NCBI GenBank assembly: GCA_021636625.1
Contig: JAJWLX010000074.1
Coordinates: 1-16,170, forward strand
Origin: Prevotella sp.
GTDB taxonomy: Bacteria; Bacteroidota; Bacteroidia; Bacteroidales; Bacteroidaceae
DNA length: 16,170 bases
Direction: 5' to 3'
The position numbers and the translations under genes were made by a program. Below the pieces are notes generated by a model, which saw only the letters and a program-made list of their open reading frames with translations, ran no database searches and had not been told where the DNA came from. Of the stretch, positions 1-6,963 are shown piece after piece. How positions within the stretch are numbered: the first letter of the stretch is position 1; the number at the start of each line of letters is the position of its first letter.

Positions 1-443
1 TCTATGGATTGCTTCGGCCGATGGATGGCATCGTGCCTTATCGTATGGAGCATTGCGTGACGCTTGAAGCTACAAACGACAAGCCGATCAATCAATTTTG
101 GAAAGATAAACTGACCGATGTTCTTATCCACAGTGTGAAAGCTGACGATGGCATACTTATCCATCTCTCTACGGCAGAATATGAACATCTGTTTGATTGG
201 AAGAGAATTTGCAGGGAAGTGAAAGTCATCCAGCCCCTCTTTTATGTTCGCCAGAAGGATGGTAGGCTGAAAATGCAGGCTGTGTGGGCTAAATCCTGCC
301 GTGGAGCTATGGTGAGATACATTCTAAGCAACCAACTTGCTACTCCAGAAGAATTGGCAGCCTTCAGTTACGAAGGTTTTGAATACACACCAGAATTAGG
401 AGAAGTGGCTTTTCCGCATTTCGTTCGTAATATAACAAAATAG
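1..443 (+). CDS. yaaA: YaaA family peroxide-stress protein, 5' end outside window
   Basis: The open frame enters from the left edge (in frame from base 3) and stops with TAG at 441-443, leaving about 146 C-terminal residues of a family usually near 250. The visible segment starts with YGLLRPMDG, followed by PYRMEH, an INQFWKDKLTD stretch, HLSTAEYE, and a late RGAMVRYILSNQ helix; this order matches the conserved C-terminal half of YaaA (DUF328/PF03883). In E. coli YaaA lowers free intracellular iron during hydrogen peroxide stress and is cytoplasmic; the same role here is by family only. A TTG at 9-11 could be read as a start, but homology continues upstream of it, so the gene is simply cut by the window. 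A strong terminator follows at 486-527. Confidence 0.88.
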   Translation, partial: YGLLRPMDGIVPYRMEHCVTLEATNDKPINQFWKDKLTDVLIHSVKADDGILIHLSTAEYEHLFDWKRICREVKVIQPLFYVRQKDGRLKMQAVWAKSCRGAMVRYILSNQLATPEELAAFSYEGFEYTPELGEVAFPHFVRNITK

Positions 444-485
444 TACTTTTTTACTTTTCCTACATCAAAGATGATATCTTAGAAG

Positions 486-527
486 ACAAGGGAGCGGACT
501 AGGCAATGCTTTAGTCCGCTCCCTTGT
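486..527 (+). terminator. Intrinsic terminator after yaaA
   Basis: Perfect 16-bp inverted repeat: arm ACAAGGGAGCGGACTA (486-501), 10-base loop, complementary arm 512-527, followed by a T-rich TTTAATTTAGTTT stretch. It lies 43 bases after the yaaA stop and before the next promoter. The symmetry would allow it to work in both directions. Confidence 0.85.
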
Positions 528-554
528 TTAATTTAGTTTAAATCCTGAACAATT

Positions 555-586
555 CTTGTTTATCTCTAGGTAAAATTGTATCTTTG
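555..586 (+). promoter_or_regulatory. Putative Bacteroidota promoter for the HU-like gene
   Basis: TATCTTTG at 579-586 fits the Bacteroidota -7 element TAnnTTTG. CTTG at 555-558 lies 20 bases upstream, an imperfect match to the -33 TTTG. Transcription from here would begin around 592-594 and produce a leader of about 225 bases containing the 21-bp repeats and a hairpin. The match is by pattern only. Confidence 0.55.
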
Positions 587-603
587 CCGTGGAGAAAGTT
601 ATG

Positions 604-687
604 TTCAGCACTGCTGAACTTGTATTCGACACTGCTGAACTTAAGTTCAACACTGCTGAACATAGATTCAACATCGCTGAACATAGA
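604..687 (+). repeat. Four 21-bp tandem palindromic repeats
   Basis: Four copies begin at 604, 625, 646 and 667 with an exact 21-base period and the core TTCAacACTGCTGAAC. The first copy is a dyad, GTTCAGC-ACT-GCTGAAC; the others keep the TTCA...TGAA symmetry with one to three changes. The period equals two turns of B-DNA, so the dyads face the same side of the helix. They sit just downstream of the putative promoter and upstream of a DNA-binding protein gene. A fifth, very degenerate copy may follow at 688. Confidence 0.85.
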
Positions 688-710
688 TTTCTTCTAATGA
701 TAAAGACTAT

Positions 711-746
711 TATCCTTAAGAGTATAGATGAGTGCATTTAAGGATG
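711..746 (+). other. Leader hairpin upstream of the HU-like gene
   Basis: ATCCTTAA (712-719) pairs perfectly with TTAAGGAT (738-745), and one G-U pair on each side gives a 10-bp stem with a 16-base loop. No T-run follows, so it is not an obvious terminator. In the mRNA it would sit 75 bases before the start codon. Confidence 0.5.
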
Positions 747-820
747 TAAACTATCTCTTCTAGGACTATGGTCTATCTTTATAAATGATGATGTAGAACT
801 TAATAAGGAAAGGAATTGAT

Positions 821-1459
821 ATGGCAAAGTACATGTTACAGGAGATGTCGGATGTTCATCATACCGGCAAGCGTAAGGTTTATCCCAAGATGGTAGTCAA
901 CCGGACGCTATCTCGTAAGGAATTCATCGAAAGAATGCAGGGTTATCATCGTGGTATTTCGGCAAGCACCACGGAGGCAGTGCTGATGGATGTGGAAGAA
1001 ATACTGGTTGAGATGCTCTCTATGGGCTATAATGTGAATCTGGAGGGCCTCGGTACCTTCTCTCTCTCCCTGGGTTTCGAGGATGACAAGCCTACGGAGA
1101 TGCAGGGCGATGACGACAAGATGACTTATCGCAAGGTAGGTGTAAGAGATGTGAACTTCAAGGCATCTCCCGATTTCATCAAGTCTGTGAAGCAGGCAGC
1201 CGACCGCGATCTGGAGCGGGATATGGGTGGAGTAAAACTGATATTGAAAAAGAAATATACCCGAGAGGAGCGCATCGCCCGAGCCCTGGATGTCATTGAT
1301 GAGAATGGCTTCATCGGTCTTACCGACTATGCCTACATCAACAACTTGAGCCGCACCGCCGCCTCTTTGGAGCTGAAAGAGATATCCCATGACGAGACTG
1401 TTCCCATCCGCTCTGTGGGTCAGCACAGTCATAAGGTCTGGGTGAGGAGAAAAAAATAA
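821..1459 (+). CDS. HU-like DNA-binding protein with C-terminal winged-helix-like domain
   Basis: 212 residues. Residues 1-130 resemble the Bacteroidota HU-related family (TIGR01201 type): LSRKEFIERMQ, an LMDVEEILVEML helix, then the beta-arm entry VNLEGLGTFSLSLG at about 72-85, and VNFKASPDFIKSVK. In true HU the GTF segment leads into the DNA-wrapping arms. Residues 145-212 are an extra module, with YTREERIARALDVI, a turn, then NLSRTAASLELKEI and a basic tail ending VWVRRKK; the SRTAA segment looks like a recognition helix of a winged helix. The start has an unusually good purine ribosome site, AAGGAAAGGA, at 805-814. The protein is probably nucleoid-associated and cytoplasmic. The palindromic repeats in its own leader suggest autoregulation, which is inference. 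Its transcription unit appears to be monocistronic, because the next gene has a separate promoter. Confidence 0.85.
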   Translation: MAKYMLQEMSDVHHTGKRKVYPKMVVNRTLSRKEFIERMQGYHRGISASTTEAVLMDVEEILVEMLSMGYNVNLEGLGTFSLSLGFEDDKPTEMQGDDDKMTYRKVGVRDVNFKASPDFIKSVKQAADRDLERDMGGVKLILKKKYTREERIARALDVIDENGFIGLTDYAYINNLSRTAASLELKEISHDETVPIRSVGQHSHKVWVRRKK

Positions 1460-1486
1460 GATAAAGTATGATTTCTTATCATTTTC

Positions 1487-1518
1487 TTTGGTAGTTAGGA
1501 AATATTATTGTAGTTTTG
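1487..1518 (+). promoter_or_regulatory. Bacteroidota promoter for the AAA ATPase gene
   Basis: TTTG at 1487-1490, a 20-base spacer, then TAGTTTTG at 1511-1518, an exact match to the TTTG-N20-TAnnTTTG pattern. The expected start of transcription is near 1524-1526, about 30 bases before the ATG at 1554. Confidence 0.7.
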
Positions 1519-1553
1519 CACAAAGAAAGAATAAAGTCTAAAAAGTAGTAGAT

Positions 1554-3314
1554 ATGGAACAGAAGAAGAAACGCGTATATCGCAAGCGCATCCCTTATGG
1601 CATGATGAATTTTGAGGATGTTAGAAAGGATGATTGCTATTATGTGGATAAGACTCCGTTTATAGAAGAAATAGAGGCAGCAAATAAGTATTTCTTTTAT
1701 ATTCGCCCTCGCCGTTTCGGCAAGAGCCTTACCCTTTCTATGCTCCAGAATTACTATGATGTGAACAAGAAGGATAAGTTTGAGCAGCTCTTTGGTGATC
1801 TTTATATAGGTAAGAATCCAACCCCTGAGCGTAATTCCTTTTTGGTGCTGAATCTGAATTTCTCTGTAGTTGCAGCTGGTATCGACGATTATAAGGATGG
1901 TTTGGATGCTACCTGTAACATGGCTTATAATTTTTTCTGTGATGTTTATCAGCAGTATCTTCCTGAAAATATCAAGGAGGAAATGAATAAGCAGGAAGGG
2001 TGTATCGACCAATTGCAATATATCTGTCAGGAGTGTGATAAAGTTGGTCAGCAAATCTATCTCTTCATAGATGAGTACGACCATTTTACCAATAAGATTC
2101 TTGCTGAGCCGCAATATATGACCAGTTATCGCAAGCAGACGCATGGCGAAGGCTATCTGCGTCTCTTCTTTGATGCGGTGAAGGCGGCTACAAGTACATC
2201 CTTGAAGCGTGTTTTCGTGACGGGTGTCAGTCCTGTGACGATGGATGATTTGACCAGTGGTTTCAATATCGGCACCAACTATTCCTTGAGCGCCGAGTTT
2301 AACGAGATGACGGGATTTACGGAGGAAGAAGTACGTGAGATGTTGACCTACTATTCTTCGGTTAGTCCTTTCCGTCATTCCGTGGATGAACTTATCCAGG
2401 TGATGAAGCCATGGTATGATAACTACTGCTTTGCTATCAACAGATATGGTCAGGTAACGATGTATAACTCTGTGATGGTGCTGTATTTCATCGACCAGTA
2501 TATTCACAATAATTGTGATATTCCTCGTGATATGATAGAGGATAACATCCGTGTAGATTATAACAAGCTTCGCATGCTCATCCGCCACGACAAGGAGTTT
2601 GCCCATGATGCCAGCATCATCCAGCATCTGGTTACGGATGGATTTGTTACGGGAAACTTGAAAAGGGGATTTCCTGCCGAGAGCATCAACGATCCGGACA
2701 ATTTCGTCAGTTTGCTCTTTTACTTTGGCATGTTGACCATTGATGGAACCTATCGTGGCAAGACCAAGTTTGTGATTCCTAACGAGGTGGTTAGAGAGCA
2801 GATCTATGCTTATTTGCTGAGCACCTATAAGGAGAACGAACTGGCTTACGATACCTATCAGAAGAGTGATTTGGAGAGTGGCTTTGCTTATGATGGTGAT
2901 TATAAATCTTATTTCGGTTTCATAGCAGATGCCATCAAGCGTTATTCTTCGCAGCGTGACCGACAGAAGGGTGAGTCGTATGTGCATGGCTTTACCTTGG
3001 CGATGACCTGTCAGAATATGTTCTATCGTCCTATCTCAGAACTGGATAACCAGGCTGGTTATGCCGACATCTTCCTGCGTCCGCTCCTGGAGAATTATCC
3101 GGATATGGAGCATTCATACATTGTGGAGTTGAAATACTGCAAGTCGGATGCCACCGATGAGCAGGTGGCGAAGCTGAGAGAGGCAGCTATCGCTCAGGTT
3201 AATCGCTATGCAGATAGTGATGTGGTGAAGACTGAGGTAAAGACCACCCGCCTTCACAAGATTGTTGTGATATTCAGAAGCGTTGATATGGTGGTGTGTG
3301 AGGAGATAGAATAA
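1554..3314 (+). CDS. AAA ATPase-like protein with C-terminal PD-(D/E)XK nuclease domain
   Basis: 586 residues, typical for the PF09820 (AAA-ATPase-like) plus PF08011 architecture that is greatly expanded in gut Bacteroidota. The N-terminus has IPYGMMNFEDVRKDDCYYVDK, trimmed here to its recognisable core YYVDKTPFIEEIE, then a Walker A variant RPRRFGKSLT (51-60) and Walker B IYLFIDEYD (168-176). The C-terminal end carries a nuclease-like signature: D505 in ADIFLRP, E525-x-K527 in IVELKY, and QVNRY at 548-552. Cellular function is not established for the family; defence or mobile-element roles have been suggested. All key residues appear intact, so the copy looks functional. It has its own promoter and is 40 bases ahead of the lipoprotein gene. 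A long antisense frame here is a shadow of this gene. Confidence 0.9.
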   Translation: MEQKKKRVYRKRIPYGMMNFEDVRKDDCYYVDKTPFIEEIEAANKYFFYIRPRRFGKSLTLSMLQNYYDVNKKDKFEQLFGDLYIGKNPTPERNSFLVLNLNFSVVAAGIDDYKDGLDATCNMAYNFFCDVYQQYLPENIKEEMNKQEGCIDQLQYICQECDKVGQQIYLFIDEYDHFTNKILAEPQYMTSYRKQTHGEGYLRLFFDAVKAATSTSLKRVFVTGVSPVTMDDLTSGFNIGTNYSLSAEFNEMTGFTEEEVREMLTYYSSVSPFRHSVDELIQVMKPWYDNYCFAINRYGQVTMYNSVMVLYFIDQYIHNNCDIPRDMIEDNIRVDYNKLRMLIRHDKEFAHDASIIQHLVTDGFVTGNLKRGFPAESINDPDNFVSLLFYFGMLTIDGTYRGKTKFVIPNEVVREQIYAYLLSTYKENELAYDTYQKSDLESGFAYDGDYKSYFGFIADAIKRYSSQRDRQKGESYVHGFTLAMTCQNMFYRPISELDNQAGYADIFLRPLLENYPDMEHSYIVELKYCKSDATDEQVAKLREAAIAQVNRYADSDVVKTEVKTTRLHKIVVIFRSVDMVVCEEIE

Positions 3315-3354
3315 AGTTACCGTTTCTTTATCAGAACAATTAATTATCATTGAT

Positions 3355-3975
3355 ATGAAAAAAATAAATTATTTTGTTGGACTGTTATTAGTCATGCTTG
3401 CATTCGTCTTTGTTGTTTCATGCAACGATGATGACGAGGAATCTCTAGAGCAGCAATGGGCTTCTGTATTGGATAATCATGGATGTGCATACGACTTTAG
3501 TGACGCCGGATACTGCTTTGGCGATGGCGGCGGTATCAGTAAAAAGAACTTTGAAAAAATGTTCATTGGACATGGATGGAAGCACTACGCCACATGGGAA
3601 ATTACCAGGAATGGAAAAAGACTGCCTAACGAATATTACAGCAGCATAATTGGCATGTCTCCACAAAACTACTATTTTGACAGTAGTACCCAAATGACTG
3701 CTTACTATTATTCTGATGATGCTGGAAGTTTTATGAAAAAGAGCGAAACAGCATATACATTTAATAATAGGTACAACAATACCCCCCGGACGGTTCTACT
3801 GCTTGGCAACAACGAATACCTCCAGATAACAGGATGGACTCTCGGTAATCAACCAAGTTTCTGCATGGTTCATCCTCTGGGCATAAAATCAAATGGAGAT
3901 ACCGTTTATGGTGTCTCAATCTATGTACAGATGATCAGCCAAGAATTAAAATCGATGCAGGATAGTGCAAAATAG
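3355..3975 (+). CDS. Small hypothetical lipoprotein
   Basis: 206 residues. Residues 1-22 are a hydrophobic signal peptide with KK at the start, ending in lipobox FVVSC; Cys23 would be lipidated. The residues after it, NDDDEE, are strongly acidic, resembling the Bacteroidota lipoprotein export signal that sends lipoproteins to the cell surface. The mature part is rich in Tyr, Asn and Gly (FGDGGGIS, YYYSDDAGS) and has no family I recognise. No Shine-Dalgarno sequence is visible before ATG. It lies 40 bases after the ATPase gene and 29 bases before the thioredoxin-like gene, so it may be co-transcribed with the latter. Function is unknown. Confidence 0.8.
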   Translation: MKKINYFVGLLLVMLAFVFVVSCNDDDEESLEQQWASVLDNHGCAYDFSDAGYCFGDGGGISKKNFEKMFIGHGWKHYATWEITRNGKRLPNEYYSSIIGMSPQNYYFDSSTQMTAYYYSDDAGSFMKKSETAYTFNNRYNNTPRTVLLLGNNEYLQITGWTLGNQPSFCMVHPLGIKSNGDTVYGVSIYVQMISQELKSMQDSAK

Positions 3976-4004
3976 AAATAATTGCAAACGTTTAATTGTA
4001 AAAT

Positions 4005-5906
4005 ATGGTACAACATAAGATTATCAAAAGATTGGAGACGATTGTTGTCTTTCTGATGCTGCTTGTTGCCACTACAGCGCAAGCCAAGCGAGTTGTTGAG
4101 CGTCCTTACTTCTTAGGCTCAAACAATCACAAATTAGAGATTGAGCGTGTTACGCTCGATAAGAAAGCTACATTTCTTGACGTGAAAATATATCAGGCCA
4201 GTGGAGAGGTGGGCATAGATTCACATGCTTCTATTATGGCAAATGGAGTGAAATATGACTATATTGGCAGCAAGCAGTTGCCCAAAGGGGTATTCGTGAA
4301 AGTGCCCGAATGTGGATATATTGCAGCCACATTGCGCTTTAAACCAATGCCCGAGACTACAACAGAGTTTGACTTTCGTGAAATAGCCGACAATTCCGGC
4401 TGGAATATTTATGGAGTGCGTCTCGATGGCAAGCGTCCACAAGCCAACATTCCGCAACACTTGCTGCAGCAAGCACCTGATAAGAACAGCAAGTTACCAG
4501 CAACCGACCTTAATCTTGGCAAGACTGTTGTAGCCGTGCGCTTGCTTGGATATAAACCAGAATACAAGACCACGCTCGATATTATAGTTGATAATTGGTT
4601 CTCGCCACAACGCATGCCATTCGCCCATGACTCTATAGGCGTAGATGGCACTTGTCGAGTCAGCGCCAATGCGATATTGCCAACTGTAGCAACTATACGC
4701 ATAAACAGAATGGAGATACCGTTTCTTGCCGTACCTAACGACACGACAACCGTGACCATCGACCTACCAACACTTACCCTAGCTGCTACACACCTTTTTG
4801 CAAATGATTCTGAAGTAAAGAAATTTGTATGGTTTGAAGGCAAACACGCTGCTGTAGATACCGAATTGCAGAGCGTAAAGAATATGCTTGATGTATATGG
4901 CGATACTTTCTTTGATGATATCTGCGGAATGACTCCATTGCAATATCGTAATTATGTGCAGCAGAGCTATGAACGACTATCGGCTGCCATCAATTCCAAT
5001 GCTGCTATTGGCTCCGCCACCCGAACATTGGCGCAGAATATCCTGTCTATGAATTATGCCTCGGCTCTGTTTGGCTTTAAGAACAATATATCTATGGCTC
5101 CAATGATAACTGGTAAAAGAGGTGTGCCACGTGCCGACATGCGTATCGACACCCTGTCTTATTTCAAGCCGCTGGAGCAACTATCCGTGCTTCGTTCAAA
5201 GAATCAGCGTTACTATCATTATCTATCCGACTTCACGTCAGCTCTTCGCCGTCAATATATGTCTGCCGACTCTTTGTTGGACGATATCGCTATTGGTAAG
5301 CGTCTAAGCCGTTCGTTCAACCGCAAATGTCCTCTAACCGAACAGCAGATAGCGGTGGCTCATGACAGTATAGCCAACGATATGGTGCGCGAATTAATCT
5401 TTGCCAATAACGATGACTTGAAGTCGCAACTGTCAGCTGCCGACAAAAAAATGGCAGAGATCAAAAAGACGGTCAATGCCTCTTCTTCATATTTATCAAT
5501 TATTGACATAGACCCTAAGATGTCTGCCCAGCAGATATTACCCACGATAACAGATAAGTATAAAGGTAAAGCTGTGCTCATCGATTTCTGGAACACGTGG
5601 TGCGTGCCATGCAGGGCAGCAATGTCGGCCATTCGTCCTTTGAAAGAACAACTTCATGATGTGGTGTATGTCTATATAGCCGATGCCTCATCGCCTGTAG
5701 ATAAATGGGGCGAGATGATAAAGACAATAAGTGGCGTGCATGTGCGCTTGACCAAAGAACAGGCTGCTGCTCTTGCCGAAATTCATAAGTTCTCAGGCAT
5801 TCCTACCTATTTTGTTGTAAATAAGGAAGGAAAGATAACCTATCAGAAGACAAGCTTTCCTGGAGTGGAAACGTTAAGGGAACAACTGGTATCTGTCATG
5901 CGTTAA
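4005..5906 (+). CDS. Periplasmic TlpA-like thioredoxin-fold protein with large N-terminal region
   Basis: 633 residues. The first 27 residues form a Sec signal peptide ending in TTAQA. Residues about 28-500 are a long region, with beta-rich segments followed by a helical part, common in Bacteroidota TlpA/ResA relatives but without a confident name. Residues about 505-633 form the thioredoxin domain: AVLIDFWNTWC, active-site Cys-Val-Pro-Cys at 533-536, and the cis-proline segment SGIPTYFVV near the end. Such proteins act as thiol-disulphide reductases in the periplasm, for example reducing cytochrome c apoproteins or oxidised envelope proteins; the substrate here is unknown. The preceding lipoprotein gene, 29 bases upstream, is a possible partner. 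There is no clear Shine-Dalgarno sequence. Confidence 0.87.
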   Translation: MVQHKIIKRLETIVVFLMLLVATTAQAKRVVERPYFLGSNNHKLEIERVTLDKKATFLDVKIYQASGEVGIDSHASIMANGVKYDYIGSKQLPKGVFVKVPECGYIAATLRFKPMPETTTEFDFREIADNSGWNIYGVRLDGKRPQANIPQHLLQQAPDKNSKLPATDLNLGKTVVAVRLLGYKPEYKTTLDIIVDNWFSPQRMPFAHDSIGVDGTCRVSANAILPTVATIRINRMEIPFLAVPNDTTTVTIDLPTLTLAATHLFANDSEVKKFVWFEGKHAAVDTELQSVKNMLDVYGDTFFDDICGMTPLQYRNYVQQSYERLSAAINSNAAIGSATRTLAQNILSMNYASALFGFKNNISMAPMITGKRGVPRADMRIDTLSYFKPLEQLSVLRSKNQRYYHYLSDFTSALRRQYMSADSLLDDIAIGKRLSRSFNRKCPLTEQQIAVAHDSIANDMVRELIFANNDDLKSQLSAADKKMAEIKKTVNASSSYLSIIDIDPKMSAQQILPTITDKYKGKAVLIDFWNTWCVPCRAAMSAIRPLKEQLHDVVYVYIADASSPVDKWGEMIKTISGVHVRLTKEQAAALAEIHKFSGIPTYFVVNKEGKITYQKTSFPGVETLREQLVSVMR

Positions 5907-5939
5907 CATTCGGTCCTGAACAGTTGAGATACCGTTTAT

Positions 5940-5979
5940 GTATGGTTGAAATTGCCCTTTCAGGCAGTTTCAACCGTAC
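5940..5979 (+). repeat. Inverted repeat between the thioredoxin gene and the toxin remnant
   Basis: Arms 5940-5956 (GTATGGTTGAAATTGCC) and 5963-5979 are complementary at 15 of 17 positions, with a 6-base loop. No T-run follows. It sits 33 bases after the thioredoxin-gene stop and directly in front of the truncated toxin frame, so it could be a weak terminator or the scar of a small palindromic insertion. Confidence 0.6.
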
Positions 5980-5988
5980 AGATCGAAA

Positions 5989-6093
5989 GAATTCATTATC
6001 ATTGATTTGTTGACAATCTATGATAAAGGAGAAATCTCTAATATCTCTGATGAGTTTATCAGCTTTTTGCTTGATAAACGTGAAAATGGATAA
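5989..6093 (+). pseudogene. C-terminal remnant of a RelE/ParE-like toxin
   Basis: An open stretch of 34 codons ends in TAA at 6091-6093 and reads EFIIIDLLTIYDKGEISNIS followed by a short helix-like tail. The hydrophobic strand plus LLTIYDKGE...ISD pattern is what closes many Bacteroidota RelE-type toxins (Y[LF]LTIYDKSE). There is no start codon or toxin body: in-frame sequence upstream runs only to 5950 through the inverted repeat, and a stop lies at 5947-5949. The toxin-first, antitoxin-second order and the 29-base gap to the next gene fit a broken HigB/RelE-like module. The identification rests on a short segment. Confidence 0.5.
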
Positions 6094-6122
6094 TACGCAT
6101 AATAAGTATCTGGAAAAAGAAT

Positions 6123-6356
6123 ATGGCAGCAACTGTTTTTAATCAAGCACAGCTTGAACTTTTAGATATGATGCAATGGGTAAAAAGCCCGGAAGCATTG
6201 GCAGAATTGAAGCAAGTTATCTCTGATTTCTTTGCTAAGAAGGGACAGGAAGAATTAAATGCAATGTGGGAGCGTGGGGAAATGACAGAAGAAAAGCTGA
6301 AGAGCTTTGAGACATTGCACGAAAGAACTCCTTATCGAGGATTAAGGAATTTGTAG
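6123..6356 (+). CDS. Small antitoxin-like protein
   Basis: 77 residues, charged and probably largely helical: FNQAQLELLDMMQWVKSPE at the start, a middle helix ELKQVISDFFAKKGQEELN, and the tail MWERGEMTEEKLKSF. It resembles the short Bacteroidota proteins beginning with FNP.Q..LL.M that accompany PIN-domain or RelE-type toxins as antitoxins; I infer that role from resemblance and from the toxin tail 29 bases upstream. No DNA-binding motif is obvious. With the toxin body missing, this looks like an orphan antitoxin. The ATG at 6123 follows an AAAAAG purine tract, and a terminator follows at 6400-6434. Confidence 0.65.
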   Translation: MAATVFNQAQLELLDMMQWVKSPEALAELKQVISDFFAKKGQEELNAMWERGEMTEEKLKSFETLHERTPYRGLRNL

Positions 6357-6399
6357 ATTGTGTGATTGTGGAACTTTATTGTATTTCATAACGAGGATT

Positions 6400-6434
6400 G
6401 CCTTTTAGTATTTCAGATGCTAAAAGGCTTTTTT
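6400..6434 (+). terminator. Intrinsic terminator after the antitoxin-like gene
   Basis: GCCTTTTAG (6400-6408) pairs perfectly with CTAAAAGGC (6420-6428) across an 11-base loop and is followed at once by TTTTTT (6429-6434). Confidence 0.85.
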
Positions 6435-6465
6435 GTGTCTTAAAATGAAGAAAGTTGTTCTTTTC

Positions 6466-6497
6466 TTTGGCATTTCCAATTCTTTTCGTTAATTTTG
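6466..6497 (+). promoter_or_regulatory. Strong-consensus Bacteroidota promoter
   Basis: TTTG at 6466-6469, a 20-base spacer, then TAATTTTG at 6490-6497, an exact match to the consensus. Transcription should start near 6503-6505. The first protein-like frame with homology is 460 bases downstream, and the intervening sequence folds into a rod, so this promoter most likely drives a non-coding RNA. A second, weaker candidate -7 box, TACGTTTTG (6583-6591, one base too long), would start RNA very near 6598. Confidence 0.65.
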
Positions 6498-6598
6498 TAG
6501 CGTCTTTTCCGAGATGGCTGGCAAAGGGATGCTGGCTGATAAGTCTGGGGATTGGCTATATCTTTTAGAATTAGACGTTTACTACGTTTTGCTTCTGA

Positions 6599-6801
6599 TG
6601 CACAGAAAATTCGCAACTTTCAAAACACTATCAGAGTGAGATGGCAGTGGACGCCTACATAACGTGTATTTATGCACGGCACAAGTACGCCCTTTCGTAT
6701 AGGAAGGGTGTGCCTTGTGCTACATATATACTATGGTTGGCGTAGGTGTGTTCTCTTGCTCTTGTCCTTGTAGTGTTTGGTACTGCGAATACCTCTGTGC
6801 A
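6599..6801 (+). ncRNA. ssrS: Rod-shaped structured RNA, candidate 6S RNA
   Basis: Nested complementary blocks fold about 200 bases into one long rod. TGCACAGA (6599-6606) pairs with 6794-6801, ATTCGCA (6609-6615) with 6784-6790, CAAAACACTA (6621-6630) with 6771-6780 (one mismatch), GAG and GAGA (6634-6641) with 6752-6761, and ACGCCTAC (6651-6658) with 6742-6749 (one G-U). After an AT-rich internal bubble there is an apical hairpin of 18 pairs (6679-6696 with 6702-6720, one bulge). Size, closing stems, central bubble and apical stem match 6S RNA, which binds sigma-containing RNA polymerase by mimicking an open promoter. The exact ends are uncertain, and extra pairing of ATTGGC (6551-6556) with GCCAAT (6835-6840) is possible. 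No clear terminator follows. I cannot run a covariance model, so the name is provisional, but the fold is directly visible. Confidence 0.62.
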
Positions 6802-6852
6802 CTGGGACTTAAAAAAGGAGTAAGAGCCCCTGCGCCAATTCTTTTAGATAAA

Positions 6853-6895
6853 TTTGTGCCTACTTAGAAAGCAACAACTAATTTGTAGGTACAAA
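6853..6895 (+). other. Hairpin between the structured RNA and the methyltransferase remnant
   Basis: TTTGTGCCTAC (6853-6863) pairs along its whole length with GTAGGTACAAA (6885-6895), with one G-U pair and a 21-base loop. It has no T-run. It may help end the upstream RNA or be an operator-like dyad. The rest of 6896-6963 shows only a small CTTTG/CAAAG hairpin around a G-rich loop (6925-6942). Confidence 0.55.
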
Positions 6896-6963
6896 GGAGA
6901 ATGTAATCGGATTATATTTATCTGCTTTGGGGGTGGGCAAAGGTAACTAACGTTGTTGTTCTT

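Noticed and set aside
604..687. CRISPR array
   Set aside because: The units are contiguous 21-mers without unique spacers, and no cas gene is present.
528..737. A minus-strand frame with 7-residue repeats (LCSAVLN type)
   Set aside because: The peptide repeat is only the translation of the 21-bp DNA repeats, whose dyad symmetry points to a DNA or RNA role.
1479..2987. A 502-codon open frame on the minus strand
   Set aside because: It lies entirely antisense to the well-supported ATPase/nuclease gene, has no recognisable domain, and its composition is what complementing that gene produces.
6514..6639. A 41-codon frame starting MAGKGMLADKSGDW
   Set aside because: Its second half overlaps the 5' strand of the rod RNA, whose pairing explains the sequence better; no ribosome site or homology to a known protein family is evident.
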